Positions 1 through 10,830 of a DNA stretch of 62,000 nucleotides are shown here, in pieces. This stretch comes from Adiantum capillus-veneris (taxonomy: Eukaryota; Streptophyta; Polypodiopsida; Polypodiales; Pteridaceae). Within the stretch, counting starts at the first letter, position 1; each line of letters opens with the position of its first letter. The notes under the pieces were generated by a model. That model was not told where the DNA came from. It saw nothing but the letters and a program-made list of their open reading frames with translations, and ran no database searches. The translations under genes were made by a program, and so were the position numbers. The DNA is taken from assembly GCA_014529385.2 (NCBI GenBank), contig CM043950.1:69870935-69932934 (forward strand), read 5' to 3'.

Positions 1-830
1 CTTCACCTGCTAATGTAGCAAGCTTGACAGCTCCACTTTGTGATAGGTCACTAATCACAAAGGGTCCCATCCCTCGCTTTTTAAGTTTCTTGGCATGTTA
101 CTTCAAGGTATAAACAAGTACATAATCACCTGTTTTGAACTCTTTCGTGCTTAAATGCTTGTCAAAAAATTCTTTTTGTCTTCTCTTTTTAGCATAGATC
201 AAAGCTACAGCTCGTAAGCGAAGTTCATCTAGCTTTTCAAGATCATCTATTCTTGAAGAGAGCTCATGCCCTATCCATTCTAAGCGTTTCGCTACTCGTA
301 GAGTTGCAATTAAAAACTCTATGGGGAATATAGCATTTAGGCCAAACACCATGTTGTACGGTGTTGTTCCTAATGATGTTTTGTATGCTACCCTGTATGC
401 CCATAGTGTTGAGTGTAACTGCTGATCCCAGTCTGTCCTTGACTCTGATACAATTTTAGTGAGAACCGTGCATAGTGTTTTATTTGTGGCCTCAGCTTGT
501 CCATTTGCCTGTGGATGATATGGAGCAGATTTTCTATGTATGACCATAAATTCCTCTAGCAAATATTCAATGACTTCATTAAGAAAATGTGTTCCTCGAT
601 CACTGACAATTTCTATTGGTAATCCATATTGTACAAAGATATTCTCATACAAAAATTGTGCAGTGGTTCTTGCGTGTGCTTTTTGTGTTGCCTTGGCTTT
701 CGTCCATTTTGTGAGATAGTCCGTAGCCACAATGATATATTAGGTATGGGTGCGATATGCAGGGGGTGAAATAGGTCCCACAAAATCAATGCCCCATTTT
801 GCAAATGCCCTTGCTCCCATCATTGGCTGT
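1..830 (-). pseudogene. Gypsy integrase core and C-terminal domain
   Basis: This is the catalytic part of a retroviral-type integrase, which joins element cDNA to host DNA. The three acidic catalytic residues are all visible: D in ATDYLTKW, D in SDRGTHF and E in NGQAEATNK, with the usual HPQANGQAE context. The core is followed by the plant gypsy tail with the GDYVLVYTLK motif. An in-frame TGA/TAA-type stop lies at about 98-100, yet readable sequence (KKRGMGPF) continues after it to the window edge. Another stop lies just before the core at about 740-745. The catalytic residues are intact but the polyprotein is interrupted, so I call it a pseudogene. Confidence 0.88.
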
Positions 831-1595
831 AGTGGCATCTCATCTCTCTTTATCGGCACCTTGGTGCGCTGACATGCGTCACAACGCTTTACAAACTCCT
901 CAGCATCCATATGCAATGTAGGCCACCATATTCCTGCGGTTAAGACAATTTTTCCGTCTTATCACATGAAAAATGGCCTCCACTTATGCCTCCATGTGTG
1001 TGTTCTAGAATCAGCAGGTATTCACTTTCACTTGCACAGATTCTAAGTTGATTGTCCTTTCCTCGCTTATAGAGTTGGTTCCCAATTAAATTATAGTCGC
1101 GAGCCTCCAGCTCTATAGCCCTTTTCCGTGATCTTGTTATGTTTTCAGGAAATGCCCTTGTGGTTAAGAAATCAATGATATATTGACTCCATGCAGGTGC
1201 AACGTTTACCTGAAACAATGTCGCGTGATCCACTGGTCGTTTGGCACTACATATAGTACAATTATTAACATAAGCATGTGTCAGCATACATAGTTGGACA
1301 ATAAATCCCTAATCCTTTTAGTCTCTGGTGTGTTTTCATTGTTGAAAAATGAAATGCACAATCCTGGACGTATGCTTCTTCAAGATAACACTCGAATTCC
1401 TCCGGATTTAGACATAATCGTAGAATCTGGTCCGATCCTAGATAATACAGTCGTCCTGCAATCAACTGGAAGTTTTTTGTTTGTCGAATTGTTTGCTGTT
1501 TGGATTTGTCTTCTTTGTTATCAAACCTACCTCCAAAGGAAAGAATGCTAACAATTTCCTGAGACCATTTGGGTATCATTTCAATATTGAAAAGA
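830..1595 (-). pseudogene. Two consecutive integrase HHCC zinc-binding modules
   Basis: Between RNase H and the integrase core the polyprotein contains the same kind of module twice. The first (about 1595-1200) reads GRLYYLGSDQILRLCL, then an FHFS..KT..RLKG..Y.PTM stretch and NCTIC. The second (about 1200-830) reads NQLYKRGKDNQLRICA, then GGHFS.DKT and RCDACQR. Each has a WSQ..I..(F)L lead-in, a GxxLYxxGxDxxLRLC strand, an HFS helix and a CxxC pair. A frameshift near 935-945 splits the second module. HHCC domains fold around one zinc and normally occur once per integrase. The repetition may be a family trait rather than a local accident, because the two copies have diverged strongly. Confidence 0.75.
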
Positions 1596-2110
1596 TAAGC
1601 GTCAGGTATGTCATCATCTACTCCTTCAGGAGCTTCACCGTTTTGTAGCCTTGAAAGATGATCCACCCGTAGATGTGTTTTACCCTTTTTGACCACCACT
1701 GTGAAATCAAACTCTAGCAATATAATAAACCAGCGTACAATTCTCCCGGTATTGCATGGTTTATTTACCAGATACAAAAGAGCTTGATGATCTGTGAAGA
1801 ACACAAATTTGTTTGCGAGCAAATAATGCCGAAATTTTTTTACAGCATAAATCATTCCTAACCCCTCTCTTTCAGTGGTTGTGTAGTTCTTTTCTGCACT
1901 ATTTAACTGTCGGCTTGTAACAAACTGGGAAATACATTGTTCCGTCTCCAGGTTGAGCTAGAATACTCCCAATTGCATATGCAGATGCATCAATGTGAAC
2001 ATGGAATATCTTTTCCCAATCTGGTGCCTTAAGTACATGTGCTGATACAAGGTTTTCCTTAAGCTTTTGGAATGAAGTTTCACACTCCTCAGTCCAGTCG
2101 AAACTGACTA
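1590..2110 (-). pseudogene. Gypsy RNase H domain
   Basis: RNase H removes the RNA strand of the RNA-DNA hybrid during reverse transcription. The expected residues are present: D in HVHIDASAYAIG, E in TTEREGLGM, D in FFTDHQAL and D in LRVDHLSR. The first lies in a different frame from the rest. The switch occurs near 1910-1925, where the PVCY frame gives way to the RQLNSAEKNY frame. The domain follows RT directly and leads into the zinc-binding modules, as expected for a gypsy pol. Confidence 0.85.
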
Positions 2111-2975
2111 ACAAACGATACAGAGGTTGTGCAATGACTGCATACATATATATAAATCTTCGATAATATCCAGAGTTTCCCATGAAGGATTGCACTTGTT
2201 TTACGTTAGTAGGCCTGGGCAGGTCCACTATGACTTTGATTTTGTCTAGGCCAGTGGTTATGCCATTTCTTGAGACAATGTGTCCTAAGATGCGTCCTTG
2301 CCTAACCATAAAAATGCACTTTTCCGGGTTAAGACAGATTCGATATGTTATGCACTTCTCAAATACCTTTTGTAAATGGTCAATATGTTCCTCTCGTAGA
2401 AGAGAGTGTACAGAAAGATCATCTATATATATTTCTAAGAATATTCTCAGGTATTCTTTGAACGCATGTGTCATTAACCTCTGAAAGGTAGCCGGTGCAT
2501 TGGTTAAGCCAAAGGGCATAACTCTATACGCATATATTCCCCATTCTATGGCAAATGCTGTTTTGTGTTGATCCTCTATTGCAATTGCCAGTTAGTTATA
2601 CCCTGAAAACCCATCTAGAAAGGAATAAGCCCGTTTCCCGGCCACCCTCTCAAGTACATGTTCTGTGATCGGCAAGGGATAATTATCCCTTATGGTGGCT
2701 GCATTTACCTTTTTGAGGTTCACACACACTCGCAGCTTTCCGTTTTTTTTTTGGGACAACCACAATGGGTGACATCCAATCTGTATGCTCGATTTCATAG
2801 ATGAATTCAGCATCCATCAGCTTGTCAATCTCCTCTTTGATTCGTTTAGCAAATATGTCATTATATATATAAGGACGCTGTTTGCTAGATTTGGCATCTG
2901 ATTTCAAAGGAATTGTATGTTGGCGTATCGATGGATCAACTCCTTTGAGGTCTTTGTAGGACCATGCAAACACAT
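2110..2975 (-). pseudogene. Gypsy reverse transcriptase
   Basis: The RT palm and fingers are easily read. They begin with DVFAWSYKDLKGVDP, then the P(I/V)VVVPKK strand and DGFSGYN. These are followed by MPFGLTNAPATFQR and the catalytic box YIDDLSVHS, in which both aspartates survive. The coding sequence is in at least three frame segments (2975-2683, 2813-2592, 2519-1899), so frameshifts near 2690-2750 and 2520-2600 disrupt it. A run of T at about 2745-2754 sits at one junction, a likely place for slippage. Confidence 0.9.
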
Positions 2976-3740
2976 CTTTATACTTCTTGAGAAGTTGTGT
3001 TAACTGTTCTTCTTCTTAAGGCTCTAAATCAGTTGTGATATAGACTGGCTGAGGCTTTTCACCTGGTTCAGCGAGGTCTATCCGTTTTGCATTTTCTGGC
3101 CCATCGTAAGATTCGTGGTTTATTCTTTCCCTTACTGGTGGTGTCATTATGATTTTTCTGTCCTGGATGGTGAATTTCTGATAGTGTGATGGTACATTCA
3201 TGTTTCCTTTTTCTGACTCCTCCTTACCATCACTTTCTCCCTCAGTAGTCCATACCTCTCGTAAAGACTGTTTTAGTTCTTGGTATTTCTTTTTACGCTC
3301 CAATTTGGTCCACTCTGGGTCTTTTGTTGTTTCTTGTTTTGATTTTTGAGATTTTTTTGATTTTGTTTCTGTTTTAGCTTTTCGTACTTGTTTTATTTCC
3401 TCTTGCGTCCGTTCCCTTTGCACTCTTAAGAATCTTCCTGATATTTGGTCTTTTACACAATCCTCTGCTTTGACAAGCATTAGATAGTGAGTTTTATCTT
3501 TTATCCTGGGCATCAGATTCTCTCTCATTTTGTTTTCTGCTCGTTTTCTCCTATAGCGTTCCTGGCGTTTAGGGTGCTTGTTTTGGCAAAATCATAAAAC
3601 TTGATATTCGCTGTTTTCTCCCCACGCTCGCTTGAGCTATCTGAACACTCATTATCTGCATCGTTATTTACCTCCAGATGCTTAGAGGAGTTATAAAACT
3701 CTTCTTGTTCTGGTGGTTCTACAATCTCATCTCCTTCTCG
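2976..3740 (-). pseudogene. Charged linker region upstream of gypsy RT
   Basis: A 170-residue open stretch (3528-3016) is very rich in Lys, Glu and Gln. It ends in EPGEKPQPVYITTDLEP, the sort of sequence that precedes RT in plant gypsy elements. A single TAA at about 3016-3018 separates it from the in-frame EEEQLTQLLKKYKDVFAW start of RT, so the two were one polyprotein. I see no clear aspartic-protease DSG/DGG motif here. The protease may be lost or lie in the broken stretch 3530-3740. Confidence 0.6.
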
Positions 3741-3925
3741 AATAAGGCTTCATCCAAACTTTTTGGACCTTGGCTCTTTAGCATCCATTTTTCAAGAGCT
3801 TTCCAATGATAGGTCATATCATGGGGTTTTGAGCAATAATTAGAGGTGTTTACTGGGTTGCTCTTTTTGTCCACCAGCTTTGATGATGTGCCACCCTTAA
3901 AAGCCCAAAAATGAGCTCAAAATTT
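3740..3925 (-). repeat. Conserved segment also present inverted at 12205-12400
   Basis: Read on the minus strand this stretch aligns almost base for base with 12214-12390 on the plus strand. The shared part includes CCATGATATGACCTATCATT and GAGCCAAGGTCCRAAAAGTT. Both copies lie beside gypsy gag or pol remnants. It is probably a non-coding piece (UTR or LTR) of a common element family. A short translated phrase (PHDMTYHWK.LEKW) is also shared, but a coding role is not established. Confidence 0.75.
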
Positions 3926-4249
3926 TTCTAATGTTGCGAAGGGCTTCTCACACACACACCCTCTAATGCAAAGGAATTATGTAATAAAAACGACTAAATG
4001 GAGACAAAAATTATACAAAAACCACACTAAGTGCAAGAAATCAATACTAAGCGCGACCTTCTCCTCTTCTAAGCACCAAATGGTAGTGGAGCATGCCCAT
4101 GCCCAAGTGGTGATTAGGGAGTGGGATTATTAAGAACGCTAATGCAATAGGAATCAATAGACCTAGGTGTGGAGCCATCAGCTTTTATCACATGAATGGG
4201 AATTGGACTATGGCATAAACAAGAGTGAGCCATTCATTGTGTAGTTAGT
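3926..4249. other. Non-coding stretch between gag and pol remnants
   Basis: No open reading frame or domain is visible. On the minus strand near 4060-4090 a TTTGGTGC...AGAAGGAG-like string follows a CCA trinucleotide. It weakly resembles the primer-site-like motif seen at 20187 and 21939, but the match is too poor to rely on. Confidence 0.4.
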
Positions 4250-5650
4250 GGCTCTAGGAGGGGCATTACATCTCACTTCTCTTGGACATGCACGGGAAAT
4301 GTGACCTTGCTCTCCACACTTGAAGCACTTGTTCTCTATATGATAGCGTTCAACCTCTTCAAGAGAAAGATTATTTTTACCTTTGTAGACCTTTTTCTTT
4401 GTCTTCCTTTGCTGTTGTTGTTATTAGGCTTTGGAGAATTATGTGTCACATTGTTCTTCCCCTTTGGCTCAGTTGATTTCTTGGCTTCTATTAGCTTGGA
4501 GCCCTTGTTAGTCCTTTGGTTGAAATGAATCCTTGAAGCAACCATAGTATGATGTATGAACTCCGAAAGATTTTTAGGTCTCTATCAGTAGACATACTCA
4601 CTCATCTCCTCAGGTAGTTCCCCCAATATTTTCTTTTGTGCAGTCTATCTTTTTGTTGATAGTGGCTTTGAGATGCAACTTCCAAAACTTATCCACATAC
4701 TTTTGAATAGACTCATATGAGGAAATATTCAAGCTTTGCCATTCCATGAGGCCTTTGTCTTTGGCATCACTTGCAAAGATTTTCTTCGTAATAGGAATCC
4801 TCAAAGCTTTCTAGGTCTTTGGAGCTTCACCTTGACTATGTAGGCTTTTACATCATTGATGGGCTGACTTTTGGAAATGCTTAGAAACCTTCAAGAGATT
4901 TGAAGATTCCAAGGAATCTTCATCTCCAAAAGCCGCATCAAATTTTTGGATAAAGGCCAACACTTTAGCTGTTTCTCAGAAGGTACCATCATAGATAAGG
5001 AAGCTAATGTTCTTCCCTCCCTCTTTGAATTTATTTAACTTATGTGACCTCTTACATGCTGCATAACTTCTTCGTTTACCCCTTCTCTTCTCTCTTGGGT
5101 GGCAAGTTGCTCCCCTCCATGTCAAAAGATGGTGATGATGATGAGGAAGGAAAAGATGATGACTGCTTTCTTCACTTCCTCTTGCTTGGATTTCTTTCTC
5201 CCTTCTTTAGATTGGCATGGGAGGGAGTACTTGTTGGCTTCCTCTTCTATTTGGGAGGACTAGGTGTCTAACATGCACATCACCTTCTTGGGACATCATC
5301 ATTTTCAAAGGTAGGAGGGGTGTCACTTTCATACCTCTCCCTTGAAAGTTCAGGACACACTTTTTTTCCTTCTTATATTTCCTCTTCATTACCTAAAGAG
5401 ATTCCTCTTTTGGAGGTCTCACTAGGAGGCCTTGTAGGAATTCTCGCTTCTTTGGAACTTGGGGGAACTTGGGCTTGAAGGGATTGAACTTTCCTTTGAA
5501 CCTCTGCTTGCAAAATAGGGTTTCCCATTGCTTCTTGTGACTTGTCAACAAGGTAGTTGAAAAATCTGCGACCATCATCAAATGCTATACCATGAGACAA
5601 ATCTAAGTTGTCAATATTAATTACATTCTCTTTATTATGTTGTGCCATGA
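4250..5650 (-). pseudogene. Retrotransposon gag with CCHC zinc knuckle
   Basis: The frame opens with MAQHNKENVINIDNLDLSHG at 5648. It continues through a helical capsid-like region (MEWQSLNISSYESIQKYVDK at about 4745-4690) and a basic, Asn/Lys-rich stretch. It ends with a zinc knuckle CFKCGEQGHISRAC at about 4330-4290, matching CX2CX4HX4C. Gag proteins form the particle that packages element RNA. The frame is broken several times, notably between about 5370 and 4810. A Met-type primer-binding site 460 bp upstream on the same strand fits the start of an element here. It is unclear whether this gag belonged to the pol at 1-3760 or to another insertion. Confidence 0.8.
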
Positions 5651-5859
5651 GTTAATTTCCTTGTATCTGTATGCTAGTTCTTTCCTTGACACTTGCAATA
5701 GTTTGGCTACTACTCCTCTTATCCCTTGAAAATTAGCACTCAACTACACTCGTGGTTTAGAATAATGTTCATTGCAAAAAGTAGTGGACTAGGTTTAGCA
5801 ATGTGAGGTTGGCTCCAGTTTCTATTGGGCAAATAACAGCTCAATACTGGTTAATCCAT

Positions 5860-5997
5860 AGGCAAGTCCCAAAGTCTCCATTATTAAGACCATAGATCTC
5901 AATGGTGTCCCTCGTACCCTATAAACATAGGCAAGTCCCAAAGTCTCCATTATTAAGACCATAGATCTCAATGGTGTCCCTCGTACCCTATAAACAT
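5860..5997. repeat. Perfect 69-bp tandem duplication
   Basis: The sequence beginning AGGCAAGTCCCAAAGTCTCC at 5860 starts again at 5929 with no difference that I can see. The period of 69 bp is 23 codons, so the duplication keeps a frame. It lies in the untranslated region upstream of the minus-strand gag. Identity of the copies implies a recent slip or unequal exchange. Confidence 0.9.
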
Positions 5998-6111
5998 GCG
6001 TACAAACCAAGATAATAAATCCCAATCCCACTTACCCTATTGCAATGAACAACTCCAATCTTTCATAGATTACTCAAAGACCTATCTTCTTAGGCAAGAA
6101 AGGAGAAACCT

Positions 6112-6127
6112 CATCTCTAATACCAAT
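6112..6127 (-). promoter_or_regulatory. Primer-binding site resembling initiator tRNA-Met type
   Basis: On the minus strand the sequence TTGGTATTAGAGATGAGG follows GATTCTCTGATA. The canonical plant site complementary to the 3' end of initiator tRNA-Met is TGGTATCAGAGC. This matches at 10 of the 12 positions, with one C-to-T change and the final C replaced by A. It would prime minus-strand cDNA synthesis for the gag-bearing element at 4250-5650 and places that element's 5' LTR immediately to the right. Confidence 0.6.
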
Positions 6128-6129
6128 AT

Positions 6130-7270
6130 CAGAGAATCTAATACTTACTTTTAGATTCAGTAGAATTTAACTATGAAAGGAAAGATTAGTCCTTAAGAGA
6201 AAGATAGAGAGGAGACTATAGGTTGTGCCACACTTATTTTTTTTACACAATTACACATTAAAAATTCTAGAATCATATACATAATTCGAAGACAATATCT
6301 AATTAAGATTGACAACTCGGATGTGATTAGAGTTGTAATCCTCTCAAAAGAGAGCTTTGTTACAATACATGTTTGTGCTCTTACAGAGCCTTTCTTGAAT
6401 CAAGAAGATGGTGTTATTCAAGATTCCATGGCTCCTTCCCAAACCCTAAAGACCCTAGCAAGGAGAAAGGGATTGTGGAAAAAGAGGAAGATGAGAGTGA
6501 AAAGAAGTATTTTTAAGCAAGAGAACTGATACTCCGAGTACGCTTGCTCTTGGGCAAACTCTTAGCTTTAGTATAATGGAATAGTAGAGATGGAGAAGAG
6601 AAACTTTCATTGGTTTGGATTTGTATTGATAGCCAAGAGCTTGATCATAAGGTCCATCTTTAGAGCTCCCATGAGAGAGAGAGAGAGAGAGAGATCTTGC
6701 TTTCTTTTACAACTTAGGCACTTGAGAGAGTGTGTGAGAGGAGAAAGAGAGCCAAAAATCCCCACAAACCCCTCCTTATATGCTTATGCAAGTGTGCAAC
6801 TAGTCTTGCATTGGAATGCTTGCATCTTGACCAATGAGGTGTGAACACTCCATAATGCAACTCAAGCATGCTCTTACAGTTGTCTCCTCTTGGACCCCCC
6901 CCCCCCCCCCCCCCCCCCCCCCGGGAATCTTCTTGGAAAGTGAAGACACCACACACACTTGTTAAGTTCACACAAAGCAAGTATGTCCTACTTAGGACAT
7001 GCGGCCTAGCCAAGCATAGGAAAGTAGGACTAGAGTCAACTTACTAAATGAGTAAGGAATTATCTAACCTTAGTCTTTAGCTTTCTTCTTTAATTTAATA
7101 AAACCATAAACTTATCCTTTTATTAGATAGTTCGGGTGCAAGACCTTTGCACAACCCTTGGAGGCTTATGAAGCTATCTCGAGGCTACAACCTACTACTT
7201 GCTATTTTAGGACTTGCTAAATTAGGCTAAACTTTGATAAAAATAAATCTCACCCTTTGGGCCTCAAAAA
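6130..7270 (-). other. Probable decayed LTR of the 4.2-6.1 kb element
   Basis: The position just right of the primer-binding site, on the upstream side for a minus-strand element, is where a 5' LTR should lie. A (GA) run (6673-6694) and a 28-base poly-C run (6895-6922) lie within it. No second copy was found in the window, so the outer boundary is a guess. No coding region is credible here. Confidence 0.35.
6895..6922. repeat. 28-base poly-C run
   Basis: An uninterrupted run of 28 C follows TCCTCTTGGA. Comparable G or C runs occur at 8391-8404, 20967-20995, 26587-26605 and 59802-59827. Confidence 0.95.
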
Positions 7271-7841
7271 TTTCTCCCCTTGTGTGAAACCTTCGCACAA
7301 TGCTCTGCAGATGCCACCAAGGTACTCCCAAAGTCTACTAAATTTAGACTTACTAAATTTAGATAATATGTGGTAAGGTAGAATTTATACAATATGTGAT
7401 AAAGTAGAATTTCACCCTAAGGCTTCCCAAACTTCATACTTGGAATCTTAAGAGTTATTCTAATGATTTGGACTTAGCACAACTACTTTCTATTTTTAGA
7501 GTCCTATAATTGCTCTAGGTTTTCTTCTTTGTCATGTATCTTTGATCAAGGCTACTCATATATTTATCCTTCTTTGCTTTGTACCTATGACTAAGACAAC
7601 TAGATACCAATTAACATTGCTCTTTTATGGACTTTTTCCCTTTTGATCTCAAGTCTTGACCAGGTTGGTCCATCAACACTTAATCAATGTCCCTTCTTCT
7701 CTTCTTATGTTCCCTCGACTTAAGTGACCAAATTAAGATGGAAAATACTTTTAGAAAGTTAGAAATTAATATTCATTACATTTTTTGTATTTCTCTCTAT
7801 TTCTAAATTTCTTTCACACACACACAAACAAAATTCTACTT

Positions 7842-7842
<1 letters not shown>

Positions 7843-7926
<84 letters not shown>

Positions 7927-7949
7927 GTTTTTCACACACACACACACAT
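7843..7949. repeat. Compound (CT)n(CA)n microsatellite
   Basis: About 40 bases of CT (7843-7883) lead into about 39 bases of CA (7886-7924), followed by an interrupted CA tract to about 7949. Confidence 0.95.
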
Positions 7950-8341
7950 GCACACACAAAGGAACACCAGATCATAATTGCCTATATTTCTCCTTCAATG
8001 TTAATGAACATTTGCCATGCTCCTTGAACATTGTGGCTAGCCATAACTCCTTATACACTGGCATACCTAGAACTGTGTTCCACTATTGGTATGTACAACT
8101 CACGACACATTATTTTATTGTCTTTTATTTCATGTATTTCACTTAAAAGAAAAAATGTTGCTACTATTTTTTGCAACATGGATCGCAATTTGCCTACTAA
8201 TGTAGGTCGTCCAAGGTGTAGCATTTAGTAGAACGCCCTTAGATAATCATGGTAAAAAAATCTCCTCTTTTGTTTCTTCCTCCCCCCTCCCCCCTCCCAG
8301 TGCATCTTGAGTCCAATGATTCATCCCATAGATCAATTTAA

Positions 8342-8343
<2 letters not shown>

Positions 8344-8393
<50 letters not shown>

Positions 8394-8404
8394 CCCCCCC
8401 CCCC
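8344..8404. repeat. (TC)n microsatellite followed by 14 C
   Basis: About 23 TC units (8344-8390) run directly into 14 C (8391-8404). The reverse-complement arrangement, a long G run followed by (GA)n, occurs at 59802-59872. Confidence 0.95.
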
Positions 8405-9030
8405 TGCTTTTCACACCCTACATAGAAAAATTGCATCTGAATTTAGTAGCCTACTTCCTAATCCATCTTCCCCTTGCAACTTCAAAAAAAATCCTTTCAG
8501 ATTTCACATATGGAAATTGTTATACTAGACTTCTCATAACATAATAGATAAACTTCTAGCATCCAAAGAGCTTGATCAGATGTCGTTGATGTCTACAAAA
8601 TAAAAAATCAAGGGATTGGAAACATATAGTTTTTCAATACAACTAAAAATTATGGAGTAAGGAATGGTCCTTGCTTACCATTACCAAGAATCTATGTAAC
8701 TATGTGGCATTCATTGGAAAATGCAAGGAATGTGGATTCCTAGGGAATGGTCGGCAATGGACCACTCCCAGTTGCCAAAATTGGGAAGAGGGGGTCAACA
8801 GTTATCACCTATGATAGCGCATGGAAAAATTTCTAACACGGCAAGTGGTAGATGGTGATTGCCTTAGTTGAAGGGAATTTTGAGTGGTTAACAAATTCTC
8901 ACATGACAAATAGCATCTTATGATTGTGCTATGACATACACTGATTGTGGATGCACTAATTCATAGAGCCAAAGGATATTCCACATGTTGATGTGGCATG
9001 AAATGATTGGCAAGATTTGAAAAATGACAA

Positions 9031-9790
9031 GTATTTTTCCTCTAGGAGGCTGAGTTGGTGCAAATTAGTCGGTTGCTATGGATAGCTAGGATTTTGGGTA
9101 AGAAATATTGATCAATAGACAACAGTGATTAGCTTACCCTCAACCCTTGGATTTGGAAGTACATGCAAAATAGTACATACATGTTTCTAGTGGCCAAACA
9201 CTATATTACTACTCTTAATACTTTCAAGGCACCAATAATAAGAAACTTTTTTTTCTAAAATAAAAAAATAATTTTATGATATTTTTTCTCTATTGTACAG
9301 TTGAGACAAAAGGTGCCACATTTTATATTATGTAAGCATCGATCGATATCTATTGATCGATATTTTAATCAATCAATATTGTATTGATTCAAACGTATGC
9401 AAATAGGTGAGGGTTAGGAAAAAGCTAACTTGTTTTTGCATAATATGGTGGAATGTTAGGGGCATGACAACATATTGTGAATAATATGTCATGCACTGTA
9501 GGATTTAGCTGCTCTCATGACTTTGTGTGCCAAAGCTGTGAAGGAAACTTTTTTGTATAAAAGTAGACATCACAATACAACTTCACTTGTATGTAATTTG
9601 TGCGACTTTGATCAACATTATAGGCAACAAATAAAAAATTCAAGATTCTTTTTTGCATGTATGTACTGCCAAATCCGAGGGTTGAGGGGTAGCTATTGAG
9701 TACTATCTATTGATCAACATTTCCTACCCAAAATCCTAGCCATCCATAACAACCGACTAATTTGCACCAGCTCAACCTAGAGGGAAACTA
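9031..9790. mobile_element. Foldback/MITE-like DNA element with long inverted repeats
   Basis: The left arm (about 9031-9190) reappears as its reverse complement in the right arm (about 9645-9790). Shared words include GGTGCAAATTAGTCGGTTG, GCTAGGATTTTGGGTA and TTGATCAATAGA, then CCCTCAACCC..GGATTTGG. Arms of about 140 bp separated by about 450 bp give a 760-bp element that could fold into a long hairpin. No transposase is encoded, so it would be non-autonomous. The centre carries a TCGAT/ATCAAT-rich quasi-palindrome (9337-9400). I could not find a convincing target-site duplication, and the arms have diverged by several percent. Confidence 0.75.
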
Positions 9791-9889
9791 ATTGCAATTC
9801 CTAAACTTGCCATCTGTTGTCATATCTTAGAACCAACATACCTTTCTTGAGACCATTTGCCTTAAGTCCCTTGTTAAAGGTAAGTTGAC

Positions 9890-10300
9890 AACCTTGCTCT
9901 ACATGTGCTTCAACTAGAGAGAGAAGATGCTATCAACTATTATGCTATCAACAAATACAAACTTAGCCACTTCCTTAGTTGTAATCTGGGTGGTAGCAAC
10001 TACTTTGACCCACTTGGTCATGTAGTCTACACCCATGAGGATATACAATTTGCCTGATTGGGTCCTTGGCAAAGACCCAATGGCATCAATTTCCCATTTC
10101 TAAAATGGTCCATAAGAGATAATAGGAGTTTGCGGCTCGTATGTGATTCTCCTATCACCAACCCTCTTATAGTCTTTGCATATTTTGCACCAGCGATGCA
10201 CGTCTCTTTGTAGACTAGGCCACATAAACCCAGATTGTAGAATCTTCCTACTGGTGATGTCAATTGCAAAAGTTCCCTCCACAAACACCATCATGGAAAC
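9890..10300 (-). pseudogene. Integrase N-terminal part, truncated
   Basis: The minus strand reads GTFAIDITSRKILQSGFMWP, then WCKICKDYKRVG, which supplies the CxxC of the zinc-binding module. After a stop near 10100 it continues with KWEIDAIG.LPRTQSGKLYI and MGVDYMTKWVKVVATTQITT, the first strand of the catalytic core with its first aspartate. The coding signal fades at about 9890, before the second catalytic aspartate. The remainder of integrase is therefore deleted. Two frames are used (10284-10027 and 10294-10100). Confidence 0.8.
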
Positions 10301-10623
10301 TTGAAATTATTTTGGTGATCTCTCTATAGAGAGGTACTTGCCTAAGGATTTGATCCTTACCCTTGCAGTACAAGTTATCATTGATAAGACACTATTTTGT
10401 TGCCTTGCGCATGAGCCACTGCTTTTGGCCCTTGGTAAAATTTTTAGGACACTCTCTTGTGTCCAAGAAACTCAGGATGTCATGCATAGCATCAATACCT
10501 TGGAAGAGAGACAACTTCAACTTGATTGTAGACACCCACCATTGGAACATCTTGTAGTTTCTCTCTAGCTAGAGCATCTACTTTTTGATTTTTTGCTCGA
10601 GGGACAAGATGAAGTTGTACAAC

Positions 10624-10830
10624 TTAAAACTTCTCTAAAAGCTCCTTAACTTGGTGCAAATGGCCTAGAAAGATATAATTTTTACAAGCCCAAGTTCCTT
10701 GTATTTGTTTTATTAAAAGCATGGCATCACCAAATACATTTAACTGTTGAATACCTTGTGTCACACACCACTCTAACCTAAGGGTTAAGGCTGCATATTC
10801 TGCCTCATTGCCAAATGAGAGAACGGGAGG
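10624..10830 (-). pseudogene. Archaeal-type RNase H (second RNase H of Tat elements)
   Basis: The open stretch contains GNEAEYAALTLRLEW and NVFGDAMLLIKQIQGTWACKN, the typical NEAEY and (F/V)GDSxLVIxQ blocks of the archaeal-type RNase H domain. The catalytic Glu in NEAEY and Asp in FGDA are both present. In complete Tat elements it lies between the ordinary RNase H and integrase. Here the ordinary RNase H is missing, so this domain directly follows broken RT. Confidence 0.82.

Larger units (their letters stand above)
1..3760 (-). mobile_element. Ty3/gypsy retrotransposon remnant A (pol)
   Basis: Reading leftward on the minus strand the domains run in gypsy order: a charged linker, reverse transcriptase, RNase H, two integrase zinc-binding modules, then the integrase core, whose C-terminal tail leaves the window at base 1. 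The RT-RNaseH-integrase order separates it from copia. The reading frame is broken by several frameshifts and stops, so this copy is not functional. No LTR is visible on the left because the element runs off the window. The 3' LTR must therefore lie outside, and the 5' end near 3.7-4.1 kb is uncertain. Which gypsy lineage it belongs to cannot be fixed by eye. Confidence 0.9.
7271..9028. other. AT-rich intergenic DNA with microsatellites, no gene seen
   Basis: I see no protein domain on either strand. The short reading frames here are products of the (CT) and (CA) runs. The segment 7500-7740 is rich in short T/C words. Nothing identifies it as a particular element. Confidence 0.5.

Noticed and set aside
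5044-5271. Plus-strand frame with hydrophobic stretches near 5.0-5.3 kb
   Set aside because: It is the complement of the Glu/Lys/Ser-rich part of the minus-strand gag.
7785-8146. Ser-Leu and His-Thr rich open frames
   Set aside because: Produced by the (CT)n(CA)n tract; not genes.
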